DNA from: a bacterium
Lineage (GTDB): Bacteria; SM23-31; JAUVVT01
NCBI GenBank assembly: GCA_030616165.1
Contig: JAUWXV010000004.1
Coordinates: 1-40,164, forward strand
Length of the DNA: 40,164 bases
Direction of reading: 5' to 3'
Both the position numbers and the translations under genes were made by a program. Position 1 is the first letter of the stretch. Every line of letters begins with the position of its first letter. Below, one piece after another: positions 23,817 through 32,966 of the stretch. The notes beneath the pieces were generated by a model. The model was given only the letters and a program-made list of their open reading frames with translations, did no database searches and had not been told where the DNA came from.

Positions 23817-26099
23817 ATGATAACTGGACTTAAAACATTGAAGAGCATTTTTTATTTATCCATAAAGATATTTTTTATTCTTTCAGTCTCAGCATTTTAT
23901 GGATATTCCGCACAGGATAAGATAGAAGTTTCCGCTCAAGAGTCAGAATCTGATGAAAGGAAGATAATTTACGTCAAAAAGGTTAATTCATCCATTAAAA
24001 TAGATGGAATTTTAGATGACCCTGAATGGGAAGAAAGTATTCCTTCGAGTGGTTTTATTCAGCAGGAACCGCGTGATAAAAGCCCTGCAACAGAAAAAAC
24101 GGTTGTAAGGGTCATCAGGGATGATGATAATCTTTATTTTGGCATAACCTGTTATGACAATGAACCTGATAAAGTAATTTCAAATGAGATGAGGCGCGAT
24201 GCATCATTGTTCAATAATGATAATATTGAAATATTTTTAGACACATTCAATGATAGGAAGAACTGCTATTATTTTCGGACAAATCCTGCAGGGGCGAGGT
24301 ATGACGCAATGATATCAGAAGAGGGGAAGAACGTGAATTATGACTGGAATACTATATGGAGATGCAGTGCAAAAAAGAGTGATACTGGATGGACAGCAGA
24401 AATTGCAATTCCTTTTTATGCCATAAGATTTAAAGAAGATTTAGACAACTGGGGTGTTAACTTTGGCAGAGAAATCAGAAGAAAGAATGAAAGGACTTTT
24501 TGGTCATATATTCCACGCGGACTGGGAATGGGCGGAAAATATCGAGTTTCACTTTATGGAAATATGGTCGGTCTCGAGGGATTATCTAAGGGTAAGAATG
24601 TTGAGATTGTACCTTACGCTAATGGTGGAAAAACAACAGAATATGCTCCGAATAAATCTTCCTCAGACTTTGATGGAGGTGTAGATATTCTTTACAGGAT
24701 AACCGGTAATTTGAGGGCGGACTTTTCTTTTAATACTGATTTTGCTCAGGTAGAAGCAGACCAGGAGGTAGTTAATGTGTCACGGTTCAATCTGTTTTTT
24801 CCCGAAAAAAGGGATTTTTTTCTTGAAAATGCGGGGCTTTTCCAATTTGGAGATGTGGTTCTTTCCGAGAGGGCATCTGGTGGAGGCGGAGGTGGGAGGG
24901 TTTCTTCATCAAGTTCAAGTCGTCAGAGCGGATATTTATTGTATTACAGCAGAAGAATAGGATTAAAAGAGGAGGAAAAGATTCCACTTTATGGAGGGAC
25001 GAAGTTAGCAGGTAAAATAGGTAAAAATTCAATCGGTTTTATGAGCATGCAGACTAAAAAGAAACAATTATCAGAGGGGGAGACAGAACCCACAACAAAT
25101 TATACTTCATTAAGGATTAAGCATGATGTATTAAGGAATTCAAGTATTGGTATGATTTTTTTGAATAAACAGAGTTCTTATGAAAAATACAATCGTGCAT
25201 TTGGAATTGACGGGAATTTTCCTCTCACTACTTCATTTACTATGGGGGGCTCAATTGCAAAAACTTTTACTCCGAATGTTAAAGGAAAGGATTATGCAGA
25301 GACATTTTTTATGGACTTTAGAACCGACGTCTTTTCATGGAATGTAAAATATCTAAATCTTGGTGATAATTTTAATCCCGAAATGGGTTTTGTTAGAAGG
25401 GATAACATAAGAAGCACTTATGCTACTGCCACTCTCAACAAATGGATTAACAAGTATGGTCTCAGGAATTTCAGATTTTATACTTCATTTAACTATGTTA
25501 CCGATGATAAAAATATCCTTGAAACAAAACGTTTATCAGGAAGTTTATATACAATATTTTCTTCTGGTGACTACTTGGGATTTGGTGTTTATCGCAATTA
25601 TGAATTTCTTGATGAGAATGATGACATAAGAGATATTTTGATTCCATTGGGAGATTATAAATACGACACCTTTAATTTATTTTACAGTTCAGACCACAGC
25701 AGGGTGTTAGCTGGTGGGATAAGGTATAATTTTGGTGATTATTACGGGGGTAAAAAAAGGACATTTTCACCTCACTATCATTTCAGACCCACGCCGCACT
25801 TTAATATGGATGTAAATTACGATTATAATCATGTTATACTTCCAAATGGATATTTTTATTCCAATGTATTAAGCAGCAGGATAACATACATGGTTAATCC
25901 TGATATGTATATTAAAACCTACATACAATGGAATGACCTTGATAATCAACTTTCTGCAAATATTTTGTTTCATTATATTTATAATGCTGCAAACAACTTT
26001 TATATAGTTTACAACGAAAATCGCAATCCCGATACCCCAAGAATAGACCTCAGAGACCGTGTATTAATGGTAAAATTCGTATATCATTTGTTTATATAA
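23817..26099 (+). CDS. DUF5916 outer-membrane protein with CBM9-like N-terminus
   Basis: A 760-residue protein with a signal peptide (FYLSIKIFFILSVSAFYGYS). IYVKKVNSSIKIDGILDDPEW (about 50-70) starts a carbohydrate-binding-module-9-like sandwich that runs to about residue 230 (FFRTNPAGARYD, WTAEIAIPF). It is followed by VEIVPYANG, an RADFSFNTDFAQVEAD segment and then long beta strands to the end, as in DUF5916 proteins of Bacteroidetes and relatives, thought to be outer-membrane barrels. A low-complexity run of Gly then Ser sits near residues 353-370, an unusual insert between the two parts. Aromatic Tyr/Phe ends support a barrel. AAAGGAG lies 13 bases before the ATG. Role unknown; sugar binding at the surface is plausible. 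Confidence 0.82.
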   Translation: MITGLKTLKSIFYLSIKIFFILSVSAFYGYSAQDKIEVSAQESESDERKIIYVKKVNSSIKIDGILDDPEWEESIPSSGFIQQEPRDKSPATEKTVVRVIRDDDNLYFGITCYDNEPDKVISNEMRRDASLFNNDNIEIFLDTFNDRKNCYYFRTNPAGARYDAMISEEGKNVNYDWNTIWRCSAKKSDTGWTAEIAIPFYAIRFKEDLDNWGVNFGREIRRKNERTFWSYIPRGLGMGGKYRVSLYGNMVGLEGLSKGKNVEIVPYANGGKTTEYAPNKSSSDFDGGVDILYRITGNLRADFSFNTDFAQVEADQEVVNVSRFNLFFPEKRDFFLENAGLFQFGDVVLSERASGGGGGGRVSSSSSSRQSGYLLYYSRRIGLKEEEKIPLYGGTKLAGKIGKNSIGFMSMQTKKKQLSEGETEPTTNYTSLRIKHDVLRNSSIGMIFLNKQSSYEKYNRAFGIDGNFPLTTSFTMGGSIAKTFTPNVKGKDYAETFFMDFRTDVFSWNVKYLNLGDNFNPEMGFVRRDNIRSTYATATLNKWINKYGLRNFRFYTSFNYVTDDKNILETKRLSGSLYTIFSSGDYLGFGVYRNYEFLDENDDIRDILIPLGDYKYDTFNLFYSSDHSRVLAGGIRYNFGDYYGGKKRTFSPHYHFRPTPHFNMDVNYDYNHVILPNGYFYSNVLSSRITYMVNPDMYIKTYIQWNDLDNQLSANILFHYIYNAANNFYIVYNENRNPDTPRIDLRDRVLMVKFVYHLFI

Positions 26100-26263
26100 G
26101 ATTTTTAATTTTTATTGGCGTTTAATTTAAAATAGTTCAAATTTTTTATGCGTTTTGGTTAATCTGTTTAATTATTAAAAAATATTTCATCAAAAAAGTT
26201 TGCTAATCTATGGTCGTCTCTGCCCGCAGATTTGGTGAAAAATCTAATAATATTGGAGGAATT

Positions 26264-27607
26264 ATGTTTAAAAAATCAGATAAGATAACAATAAGTCTAA
26301 TTGGAGTATTGAGTGTGGTTTTTCTCTTTTTATCACTCAACTATTCCTTTTCGCCATTTTTTAAATCCGAAGCGAAGGCAAAATTCCAGAGGGCGAAAGG
26401 AAAAGCTGATGGTTGGATTTCTCTTTTCAACGGGAAAGACCTTACGGGATGGGACGTTCCTAAAAGGGGAAACTGGAGGGTTGAGAATGGTGAGATGGTT
26501 GTAACCTGGGATGAAGCAAATCCCGGTGGAGGATGGATTGTTACCAAGGAGATGTTTGATGATTTTATTTTAAGGATGAAGTTTAAAGTTAACAAAGGTG
26601 GCAACAGCGGAGTATGTATCCGTGACCCATCGCGGGCAACCAAAAATCCTGCATACTCTGGCTATGAAGTGCAGATTGATTTCAATGACCTAACAAATCC
26701 TACGGGGAGTTTATACAACCTTGCGAGGGCATATACGATAATTGGTGCATATACGCCTGAAGAAAGGATAGTGGGTAAAGAAGAGGAATGGAACCAGTTT
26801 GAAATCAGCGCAATAGGTGAGCATATAGTAGTTAAGTTGAATGGAGAGAAGGTAGTTGAACGGTATGACCGCAGGTCACTTAAGGGTGTAGTCGGGATGC
26901 AGCTTCATGACCGTGAATCGGTAGTTCGATTTATGGATATTGAAATTATGCCAATTTCTATGAGAGGACCAATTCCTCCACCTATAGAAGAGAGGCTAAA
27001 GAACGCAAAAGGAGATTTTAAAAAACTATTTAATGGAGAGAATTTGGCTGGGTGGCAGGTGCTATGGGGCGGTGATTGGAAGGTTGTGGATGGTGTGATT
27101 GAAGGGACAATTAAAGGTAGTATGGGATGGCTTGTTACAAAAGAGGAATATTCAGATTTTATATATCGTCTGAAGGTTAAGATTGCGAAAGGTGGAAATA
27201 GCGGTCTTACGACTCGCTTTCCTTTTCCAACGAGACCTGAAGATAAAACATATAAAGCCGGGATGAAAGATGATAAACTCAATCCTGCATTTGGTGGGTA
27301 TGAAATTCAAATACTTGCCTATGACCTTCCGCAGATTGGTAATCCTTCAGGAAGTATTTATAATATAGGACGTGCATATGCAGGAGTCTTGAAAGCTGGT
27401 GAATGGAATGAATATGTTGTCTATGCTCAGGGACCGCAGACTACTGTTTATATAAATGGCAGAAAGGCTGCCGAAGCAGAAGATACACGCTCTTTAAAGG
27501 GCATAGTGGGGCTTCAGGTTCATCATTTGGAAGAAGAACTTGTTGGAGTTGAAACTGAACCGTATAAGGTATGGTTCAAGGATATCGAGATAAAGGCGGT
27601 TAAGTAG
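26264..27607 (+). CDS. Tandem DUF1080 protein (3-keto-disaccharide hydrolase-like)
   Basis: A 447-residue exported protein made of two DUF1080 (concanavalin-like sandwich) domains. The first begins GWISLFNGKDLTGWDVP and the second DFKKLFNGENLAGWQVLWG; each has GGNSG, GYE.QI, GSIYN or GSLYN and a final RSLKG.VG.Q strand. An N-terminal hydrophobic segment (ITISLIGVLSVVFLFLSLNY) is a signal or anchor. The start at 26264 is chosen because GGAGG lies 4 bases before it; an in-frame ATG at 26210 has no such site. DUF1080 enzymes cleave 3-keto-glycosides in the periplasm of some Bacteroides. Gfo/Idh/MocA oxidoreductases, which could make the 3-keto group, lie just downstream. Two domains in one chain may bind two sites or different ligands. 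Confidence 0.85.
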   Translation: MFKKSDKITISLIGVLSVVFLFLSLNYSFSPFFKSEAKAKFQRAKGKADGWISLFNGKDLTGWDVPKRGNWRVENGEMVVTWDEANPGGGWIVTKEMFDDFILRMKFKVNKGGNSGVCIRDPSRATKNPAYSGYEVQIDFNDLTNPTGSLYNLARAYTIIGAYTPEERIVGKEEEWNQFEISAIGEHIVVKLNGEKVVERYDRRSLKGVVGMQLHDRESVVRFMDIEIMPISMRGPIPPPIEERLKNAKGDFKKLFNGENLAGWQVLWGGDWKVVDGVIEGTIKGSMGWLVTKEEYSDFIYRLKVKIAKGGNSGLTTRFPFPTRPEDKTYKAGMKDDKLNPAFGGYEIQILAYDLPQIGNPSGSIYNIGRAYAGVLKAGEWNEYVVYAQGPQTTVYINGRKAAEAEDTRSLKGIVGLQVHHLEEELVGVETEPYKVWFKDIEIKAVK

Positions 27608-27652
27608 TGAAATAGAAATATGTTGGGAAATGTGTTAGTGAGTGAGTATATA

Positions 27653-27693
27653 AAAAGTCGGGCAGCAAATTTTAATATTGCTGCCTGACTTTT
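27653..27693. terminator. Bidirectional terminator
   Basis: AAGTCGGGCAGCAA (27655-27668) pairs with TTGCTGCCTGACTT (27678-27691) with one G-T pair and a nine-base loop, flanked by A and T runs on both sides. It sits exactly between the convergent DUF1080 and Gfo/Idh/MocA genes and can stop transcription from either side. Confidence 0.85.
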
Positions 27694-27709
27694 AAATTTT
27701 GTTATTTTT

Positions 27710-28963
27710 TTACATAAATACGCTTTTTGCATCCCAGGTTCCTTTTGCGACTTGTGGGACGAATTCGTCGAGCCCGGGAGGTGGGAATTTGAGTTTTTCT
27801 CCTTTTTCTGATGCCATATAGCATGCAGCGAGGATTCTTGAGATAAAAAGACCATCCTCGAAGTTTTCTTCGGGCTGTTTTCCATCGAGAAAGCATTCTA
27901 TCATATACCTGTCTTCAGCAGCATATCCATATACCACATCTTCTGCTGAGAGTACAGGCATTAAACCCTGTTCTGCAGCCTGTTTTTCGACGAGGTCTTC
28001 ACCGGCTTTGCCTTTGACCTCCCGGCTGAAGAATATGTGAAGGTCGGGTGATAATGTGTTTATCTGCATATAGTATTCGGGACCCATCATTTCAAAACTG
28101 AGTCTCAGTCCGGGACCAACAAAACTCCATGAAGTAGTAACTTCTACAATGAGAGGCATTTTTTCCGGAGATTTATATACTACAGTTGCTCTCGCGAAAT
28201 CCTCAACCGGTGTTTTTGAATAATCGACTTTGCCACCTGACATATTTTTTAATTTTTTAATATATTTTGGTCTTGTCCATTTAATATTTGCGATTTCGCA
28301 GGATACACTCACAGGTTTGAGTGACGATTTCTTTTTACCTGGCTGTGTCAATAAAAATCTTGCTGCTTCCATACTGTGGCACATCATATCGCTGAGCACA
28401 CCGCCTCCCTGCTTTGTTCCCTGCCAGAACCAAGGTTCATGTGGACCGCCGTGTTCTTCAGCGCATCTTGCAAGATAAGGTCTTCCAGAAACGGATGCTC
28501 CCCGCTTCCAGATAATTTCTTTACCGCGTGTTATAGATGGGGCAAAACACTGATTTTCTAAATATCCATGCAGTATTCCTGCCTCCTTTACAAGTTCAAC
28601 CATTTTTTTTGCTTCTTTGACAGTCCTCGCAAGGGGTTTCTCACAGGCTACTCCGATGAGTTTGGCTTTTTTTCCAGTAGTTAATTTAACTATTTTTTCC
28701 ATTATTGGTATTCTGGTATAATTGGGAGAATTTATATAGATTACATCAATCTTGGGGTCTTTTACCATATCCGAGACATCGTTGTATATCTTCGGATTAC
28801 CCACTCGAAGTTTTTGGCAGACTTTGACAAATTCTCGTGCTCTTCTTTTGCTTATCTCGGCTACTCCTTTTATGTCCGCATGTCTTACATTTGTCCAGGC
28901 TGTGGCGTGAAAACCGCTTATAAATCCAGCCCCAACGAATCCTACTCCTAATCTATCTTTCAT
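27710..28963 (-). CDS. Gfo/Idh/MocA family oxidoreductase (417 aa)
   Basis: A cytosolic NAD(P)-dependent oxidoreductase. VGFVGAGFISGFHATAW is the dinucleotide loop, VIYINSPNY closes the first Rossmann half, CEKPLARTVKEAKKM is the EKP motif, and GGGVLSDMMCHSMEAARF (about 185-202) carries the catalytic His. It is longer than most family members because of an insert rich in Lys after SCEIANIKWTRPKYIKK (about 225-250). AAGGAGG lies just before the ATG at 28963. It is divergent from a second family member 305 bases away and convergent with the DUF1080 gene. The substrate would be a sugar or sugar acid; no residue visible here decides which. Confidence 0.85.
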   Translation of the reverse strand: MKDRLGVGFVGAGFISGFHATAWTNVRHADIKGVAEISKRRAREFVKVCQKLRVGNPKIYNDVSDMVKDPKIDVIYINSPNYTRIPIMEKIVKLTTGKKAKLIGVACEKPLARTVKEAKKMVELVKEAGILHGYLENQCFAPSITRGKEIIWKRGASVSGRPYLARCAEEHGGPHEPWFWQGTKQGGGVLSDMMCHSMEAARFLLTQPGKKKSSLKPVSVSCEIANIKWTRPKYIKKLKNMSGGKVDYSKTPVEDFARATVVYKSPEKMPLIVEVTTSWSFVGPGLRLSFEMMGPEYYMQINTLSPDLHIFFSREVKGKAGEDLVEKQAAEQGLMPVLSAEDVVYGYAAEDRYMIECFLDGKQPEENFEDGLFISRILAACYMASEKGEKLKFPPPGLDEFVPQVAKGTWDAKSVFM

Positions 28964-29268
28964 ATCAAACCTCCTTAGTTTTTTGTTAGTATTGTAAAAA
29001 TTTAATCACAATGAGTTAAGGGAAATACCATTCACTCCTCTCTGTGGTTTCATATTTTATCATCGTTTTTCATAGAACTTTTGACACTACCTTTTGGTTA
29101 AAAAAACTGAATTTTTATAAACTGAATAAAAATATAATACCATATTTTTATATAATCAAGTCAAAAAAATAAATATTTTAAAAATATATTGAATTAATGT
29201 ATTGAAAGTATTAAATTTATTTTAAATTTATATAAAAACCCTTATTAAATAAAAAAGGAGGTATAACT
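28964..29268. other. Divergent promoter region between two Gfo/Idh/MocA genes
   Basis: A 305-base AT-rich gap. A TTGACA at 29081-29086 and a TATAAT at 29133-29138 both occur on the plus strand but are too far apart to form one promoter. Strong ribosome binding sites border it on both sides. No operator-like inverted repeat was found. Confidence 0.35.
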
Positions 29269-30318
29269 ATGAAAATAATAAGAATAGGAATGCTCGGGAG
29301 CGGTTTTGTTGCAAATTTTTATATGGAGGGTTTAAAAAATGTCAACGGTCAGGAGGTTGTTATAAATTTTTCACGTCCTGATGACAAAATAAACACCGCA
29401 GAGGGTTTCGCAGAAAAATGGAACATTCCAGAATATACCAATAACCTGTTAGAAGTGATTGAAAGGGATGACATTGATTTATATTTTATAGCCTTGCCAA
29501 ACGAGGTTCATAAAGAGATAGCGTTAAAACTTGCTGATTATGGGAGAAATCAGGTGTGTACCAAACCACTTGGAAGGAATGAGGAGGAAGCGAAATCTAT
29601 GGTGGATGCGGTTGAGAAAGCAGGTGTATTTCATGGTTATGCGGAGACTGAGGTATTTGCACCAGCAGTTGTTAAGGCGAAAGGTATAATAGATATGGGT
29701 GGATTGGGAAGAGTGATATGGGTAAGGAGCCGTGAGGGACATGGGGGACCACACGCACCTCATTTCTGGGATGCTGACCTGACAGGTGGCGGGGCTCTGA
29801 TGGACCTCGGTGGACACTGTGTTGAAGCAGCAAGATACTTCTTCGGAAAAGATGACCATATTACAGAAGTCTTTGCCTGGGGAGACCTTATTGTCCATAA
29901 AGATAAGACTAAAGCAGAAGATAATGCCATTATGATTATGCGTTTTGCTTCAGGAGGAGTAGCACATATTGAACTTACGTGGTGCTCAAGAGGGGGGCTT
30001 GACCTGAGAAATGAAATTCATGGAACCGAAGGCTCAATTTTTACCGATGTTACCAGAGCAACACCGATAACCACATTTACCACAAAAGGAACTGGGTATG
30101 TGATAGAAAAGGCAGATGCAGACCGTGGATGGGTATTTCCACTGCCTGAAGAAGCATTTGTATATGGATATCAAGCGGAATGTCGGCACTTTGTGGAATG
30201 TGTGAGAGAGGGCAAACTACCAAGGGAAAATTATTACGATGGACTTGAAGTAGCAAAGGCTATTGATGCTGGATATAAGTCGATGAAAGAAAAAAGATGG
30301 GTAAAAGTTGGGGAATAA
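29269..30318 (+). CDS. Gfo/Idh/MocA family oxidoreductase (349 aa)
   Basis: A cytosolic sugar dehydrogenase-like protein. IGMLGSGFVANFYMEGL is the nucleotide-binding loop, VCTKPLGRNEEEAKSM replaces the usual EKP by TKP, FAPAVVKAKGIIDMGG follows, and GGGALMDLGGHCVEAARYF supplies the catalytic His region. It resembles the protein at 8772-9827 over its whole length, so the two are paralogues. AGGAGG stands 7 to 8 bases before the ATG. The gene reads toward the Tat-exported family member at 30601, with a 282-base gap that may hold another promoter. Its role is probably oxidation or reduction of a keto-sugar taken up from the periplasm. Confidence 0.86.
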   Translation: MKIIRIGMLGSGFVANFYMEGLKNVNGQEVVINFSRPDDKINTAEGFAEKWNIPEYTNNLLEVIERDDIDLYFIALPNEVHKEIALKLADYGRNQVCTKPLGRNEEEAKSMVDAVEKAGVFHGYAETEVFAPAVVKAKGIIDMGGLGRVIWVRSREGHGGPHAPHFWDADLTGGGALMDLGGHCVEAARYFFGKDDHITEVFAWGDLIVHKDKTKAEDNAIMIMRFASGGVAHIELTWCSRGGLDLRNEIHGTEGSIFTDVTRATPITTFTTKGTGYVIEKADADRGWVFPLPEEAFVYGYQAECRHFVECVREGKLPRENYYDGLEVAKAIDAGYKSMKEKRWVKVGE

Positions 30319-30379
30319 AGTTTATAAAAATGAAACATTGATGTATTTGAAAATTCCGAACTTTTTATTAAGAAATTAC

Positions 30380-30408
30380 TTGACAAAAGATTTTAATTTT
30401 AATAGATT
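30380..30408 (+). promoter_or_regulatory. Possible sigma-70 type promoter
   Basis: TTGACA (30380-30385) and TAGATT (30403-30408) are 17 bases apart, about 200 bases before the exported Gfo/Idh/MocA gene. Between this site and the gene is an imperfect inverted repeat (CAAGA..GCAAA with TTTGC..TCTTG, 30447-30475). In such AT-rich DNA chance matches are common. Confidence 0.3.
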
Positions 30409-30600
30409 TTAAAAGATTTGTTTTTAGAAGAATAAAATTATTCCTACAAGACCCGCAAATAGTTTGCAGTTCTTGAAAATGTTTTCCTTATAGTATATCT
30501 CATTTAATTATGAAATATAATATTCCTGATTTTAGATAATTATTTTAATGAGTAAAACATTTCTAATGCGATTTACCTGAAAAATAGATAGGAGGGCATT

Positions 30601-31938
30601 ATGCCATCAGATAAAAAAATAACAAGAAGGAGATTTTTTAAAAAAAGCGCTCTCGGAACTGCAGGAATAGCATTCGCAAGTACATTGGGGGCATCAACTG
30701 TCCTTGCAAGTCCTAACTCTTCTGATACAATAGGTATTGGAATAATTGGGGTTGGAGTACGAGGGATTGAACATTTAAGAGAAGTATTGAGAATTCCTGA
30801 TGCTCAAATTCGCGGTATATGTGATATATATACTGGACATATGGAAAGGGCTTTGAAGGCTGTTAATAATCCTGATGTGAAAAGTTATACTGATTATCGG
30901 AATTTACTGGAGAATAGGGACATCGATGCGGTAATTGTAGCGACACCTGACCACTGGCATGCGAAAATGGCAATCGATGCAGCCGAAGCGGGAAAGGATA
31001 TTTACGTTGAAAAATGTTTGACACGTACTATTTCGGAGGCAAAAGCTATAGTAAAAGCAGTTAAAGGAAATAAAAGGGTTCTTCAGTTAGGTCATCAGGG
31101 GAGAAGCAGCCCTACTAATGCGAGAGCAAAAGAGATTTATAATTCAGGGATACTCGGACCTGTCACAATGGTAAGGATTTCCACTTTTCGAAATAGTGAG
31201 ATTGCCCAGTGGAGATGGTATAGTAGTTATAGTAATTTCAATATACCGTCAGATGCTGACCCAGAACATATTGATTGGAATAAATTTTTAGGAGATGCTC
31301 CCAAAAGAGCGTTTGACCTCAGGAGATTTTTTCACTGGAGATGCTACTGGGATTATGGGACTGGCATTGCTGGAGATCTACTCAGTCATCAGTGGGATGC
31401 CGTTAATGATATAATGGGTGTTGGGATCGCAAAAACTTGTGTTGCTTCAGGTGGAGTTTATTATTGGGATGATGACAGAGAAGCTCCGGATGTATGGAAT
31501 GTTATATATGAATATCCAGATAAAAATTTAGCTATCACCTACAGTTGTGAATTTCAAAACAGCCACTACGGCTCTGAACTCCAACTTTTTGGGAAAAATG
31601 CGACCCTTGAAGGTGGAAGAGGCCTGAGGGTTTTTCTGGAACCATATGGAGAGAGAGATAGAGAAATGCTCAAAAAATTGGCTGAACGACAAAAAGGAGA
31701 AAAAGCAGAAGCGCCTGGAAGAGGAGCAGCAATTCCTATATATACCTATACCGAAGAGCCAGGATTATATTTCACAAGTCATATGCAGAATTTTATAGAC
31801 TGTGTTCGCTCCCGTGAGAAGCCAAGATGCCATATAGATGTTGCATTTGAAGAAGCTGTGACCGCCATTATGTCAGTCATTGCATATAAAGAAAAAAGAC
31901 AGGTTACTTGGGACTCGGTGAGGCAGGAGGTTATTTGA
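30601..31938 (+). CDS. Tat-exported Gfo/Idh/MocA oxidoreductase (445 aa)
   Basis: TRRRFFKKSALGTAGIAFAS is a twin-arginine signal, so the protein is exported with its bound nucleotide. IGIGIIGVGVRGIEHLREV is the dinucleotide loop; VVATPDHWHAKMAIDAAEAG is typical of exported members; YVEKCLTRTISEAK has Cys where the EKP motif has Pro; GHQGRSSPTNARAKEI and GTGIAGDLLSHQWDAVN carry the later active-site residues. Exported relatives oxidise or transiently oxidise sugars with tightly bound NAD, as in 3-keto-glycoside formation or retaining NAD-dependent glycosidases. GGAGG lies close before the ATG. The two PIG-L genes follow 86 bases later on the same strand, which suggests shared expression in a periplasmic sugar pathway. 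Confidence 0.88.
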   Translation: MPSDKKITRRRFFKKSALGTAGIAFASTLGASTVLASPNSSDTIGIGIIGVGVRGIEHLREVLRIPDAQIRGICDIYTGHMERALKAVNNPDVKSYTDYRNLLENRDIDAVIVATPDHWHAKMAIDAAEAGKDIYVEKCLTRTISEAKAIVKAVKGNKRVLQLGHQGRSSPTNARAKEIYNSGILGPVTMVRISTFRNSEIAQWRWYSSYSNFNIPSDADPEHIDWNKFLGDAPKRAFDLRRFFHWRCYWDYGTGIAGDLLSHQWDAVNDIMGVGIAKTCVASGGVYYWDDDREAPDVWNVIYEYPDKNLAITYSCEFQNSHYGSELQLFGKNATLEGGRGLRVFLEPYGERDREMLKKLAERQKGEKAEAPGRGAAIPIYTYTEEPGLYFTSHMQNFIDCVRSREKPRCHIDVAFEEAVTAIMSVIAYKEKRQVTWDSVRQEVI

Positions 31939-32024
31939 GATTTTTTAGAATTATTATTTAATAAAATTGAGTTTAGGTATATCTTAATTAAATCAACCAT
32001 AAATGAAAAAAGGAGGAATTTAAT

Positions 32025-32861
32025 ATGAAAACTAAAAAAATGTCATTTATTCTAATAGGTTTACTTATAATATTACTCCAGATGAGTATATTAGGGCAGG
32101 CAAGTGCCCAGGAAGATATTACCCAGTGGAGAAATAAGACAATAATGTGGGTTGGACCACATCAAGATGATGAGGGCGGGAGTATGGGGACGTTGGCGAT
32201 GCTTCAGGCAAATGGTAACAAAATTGTTCTCGTACTGTACACAACCGGTAATAAAGGTTCCAGAGACCTTGAGATGACAAGCGAGAGACTTGCTCAGATA
32301 AGGAGAAAAGAAGATGCAAATGCAATGAGAGAACTCGGAATACCAACGGAAAATTACATCTGCCTTGGATATGATGATGGAATGCTCGAGTACGTTCCAA
32401 AATTAGAACTAACTGAGAAAATTTGCAGGCTGATAAGACAATACCGTCCGGATGCAGTGTTTACTATGGACCCTGGTACTACCTGGATGCGGTGGCATAA
32501 AACAGACCATCGTTCTTCGGCTTTCATTACTCTTGACGGTGCACGTGCCGCCGCTTATCATTTATATTTTCCGCATCATAGAATCTATGAAGGATTACAA
32601 CCTTTTACTGTAAGAGATTATTTCTTTTATAGCACTCGTGAATCTAATTTTAAAGTAGATATTACTGAATTTAGTGAAAATAAAATCAGAGCTCGTTCCT
32701 GGTATGTAAGTCAATTCGGAGCAGGTAATTTTAAATATGTAGGTCCAGAACCAGACCAAGAAAGACTTAATCAACAATTGAAACGCAATGCCGATAGAAT
32801 AGCTAAAGGTGAAAGAATATCTGAAAATTTCAGGAGACTCTCAAGTTCGATGTCGTTCTGA
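32025..32861 (+). CDS. PIG-L family deacetylase, secreted, copy 1
   Basis: A 278-residue protein with a Sec signal (FILIGLLIILLQMSILGQAS). VGPHQDDEGGSMGT is the zinc motif, with Gln where most members have HPDDE; VLYTTGNKGSRD and WHKTDHRSSAF supply the remaining ligands. PIG-L enzymes remove acetyl or other acyl groups from N-acylated sugars such as N-acetylglucosamine derivatives. AAAGGAGG stands 7 bases upstream. It is a tandem duplicate of the next gene: LEMTSERLAQIR, YDDGMLEYVP and GARAAAYHLYFPHHRIYE are shared, and a 37-base run (32556-32592) is identical in DNA. The P-to-Q change may alter activity or partner choice. Confidence 0.87.
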   Translation: MKTKKMSFILIGLLIILLQMSILGQASAQEDITQWRNKTIMWVGPHQDDEGGSMGTLAMLQANGNKIVLVLYTTGNKGSRDLEMTSERLAQIRRKEDANAMRELGIPTENYICLGYDDGMLEYVPKLELTEKICRLIRQYRPDAVFTMDPGTTWMRWHKTDHRSSAFITLDGARAAAYHLYFPHHRIYEGLQPFTVRDYFFYSTRESNFKVDITEFSENKIRARSWYVSQFGAGNFKYVGPEPDQERLNQQLKRNADRIAKGERISENFRRLSSSMSF

Positions 32862-32894
32862 TATATTCTTTTGAAGTTTAAAAAAATAGCAAAT

Positions 32895-32931
32895 AGAATT
32901 AATAAATTTCATCTACTTTGCATTTTTTTGG
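32895..32931 (+). terminator. Weak hairpin between the PIG-L copies
   Basis: AGCAAATAG and CTACTTTGC pair with one bulge across an AT-rich loop, followed by an A and seven T residues. It may cause partial termination between the two PIG-L genes. Confidence 0.35.
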
Positions 32932-32966
32932 TAGGTCATACCAACAAAAATAAGGAGTAATTTCTT

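Noticed and set aside
26210-26263. Upstream ATG giving 18 more residues to the DUF1080 protein
   Set aside because: The ATG at 26264 has GGAGG directly before it and starts a normal signal sequence; the extra residues look unlike a signal peptide.
29081-29138. TTGACA and TATAAT between the divergent Gfo/Idh genes as one promoter
   Set aside because: The spacing of 46 bases is far too long.
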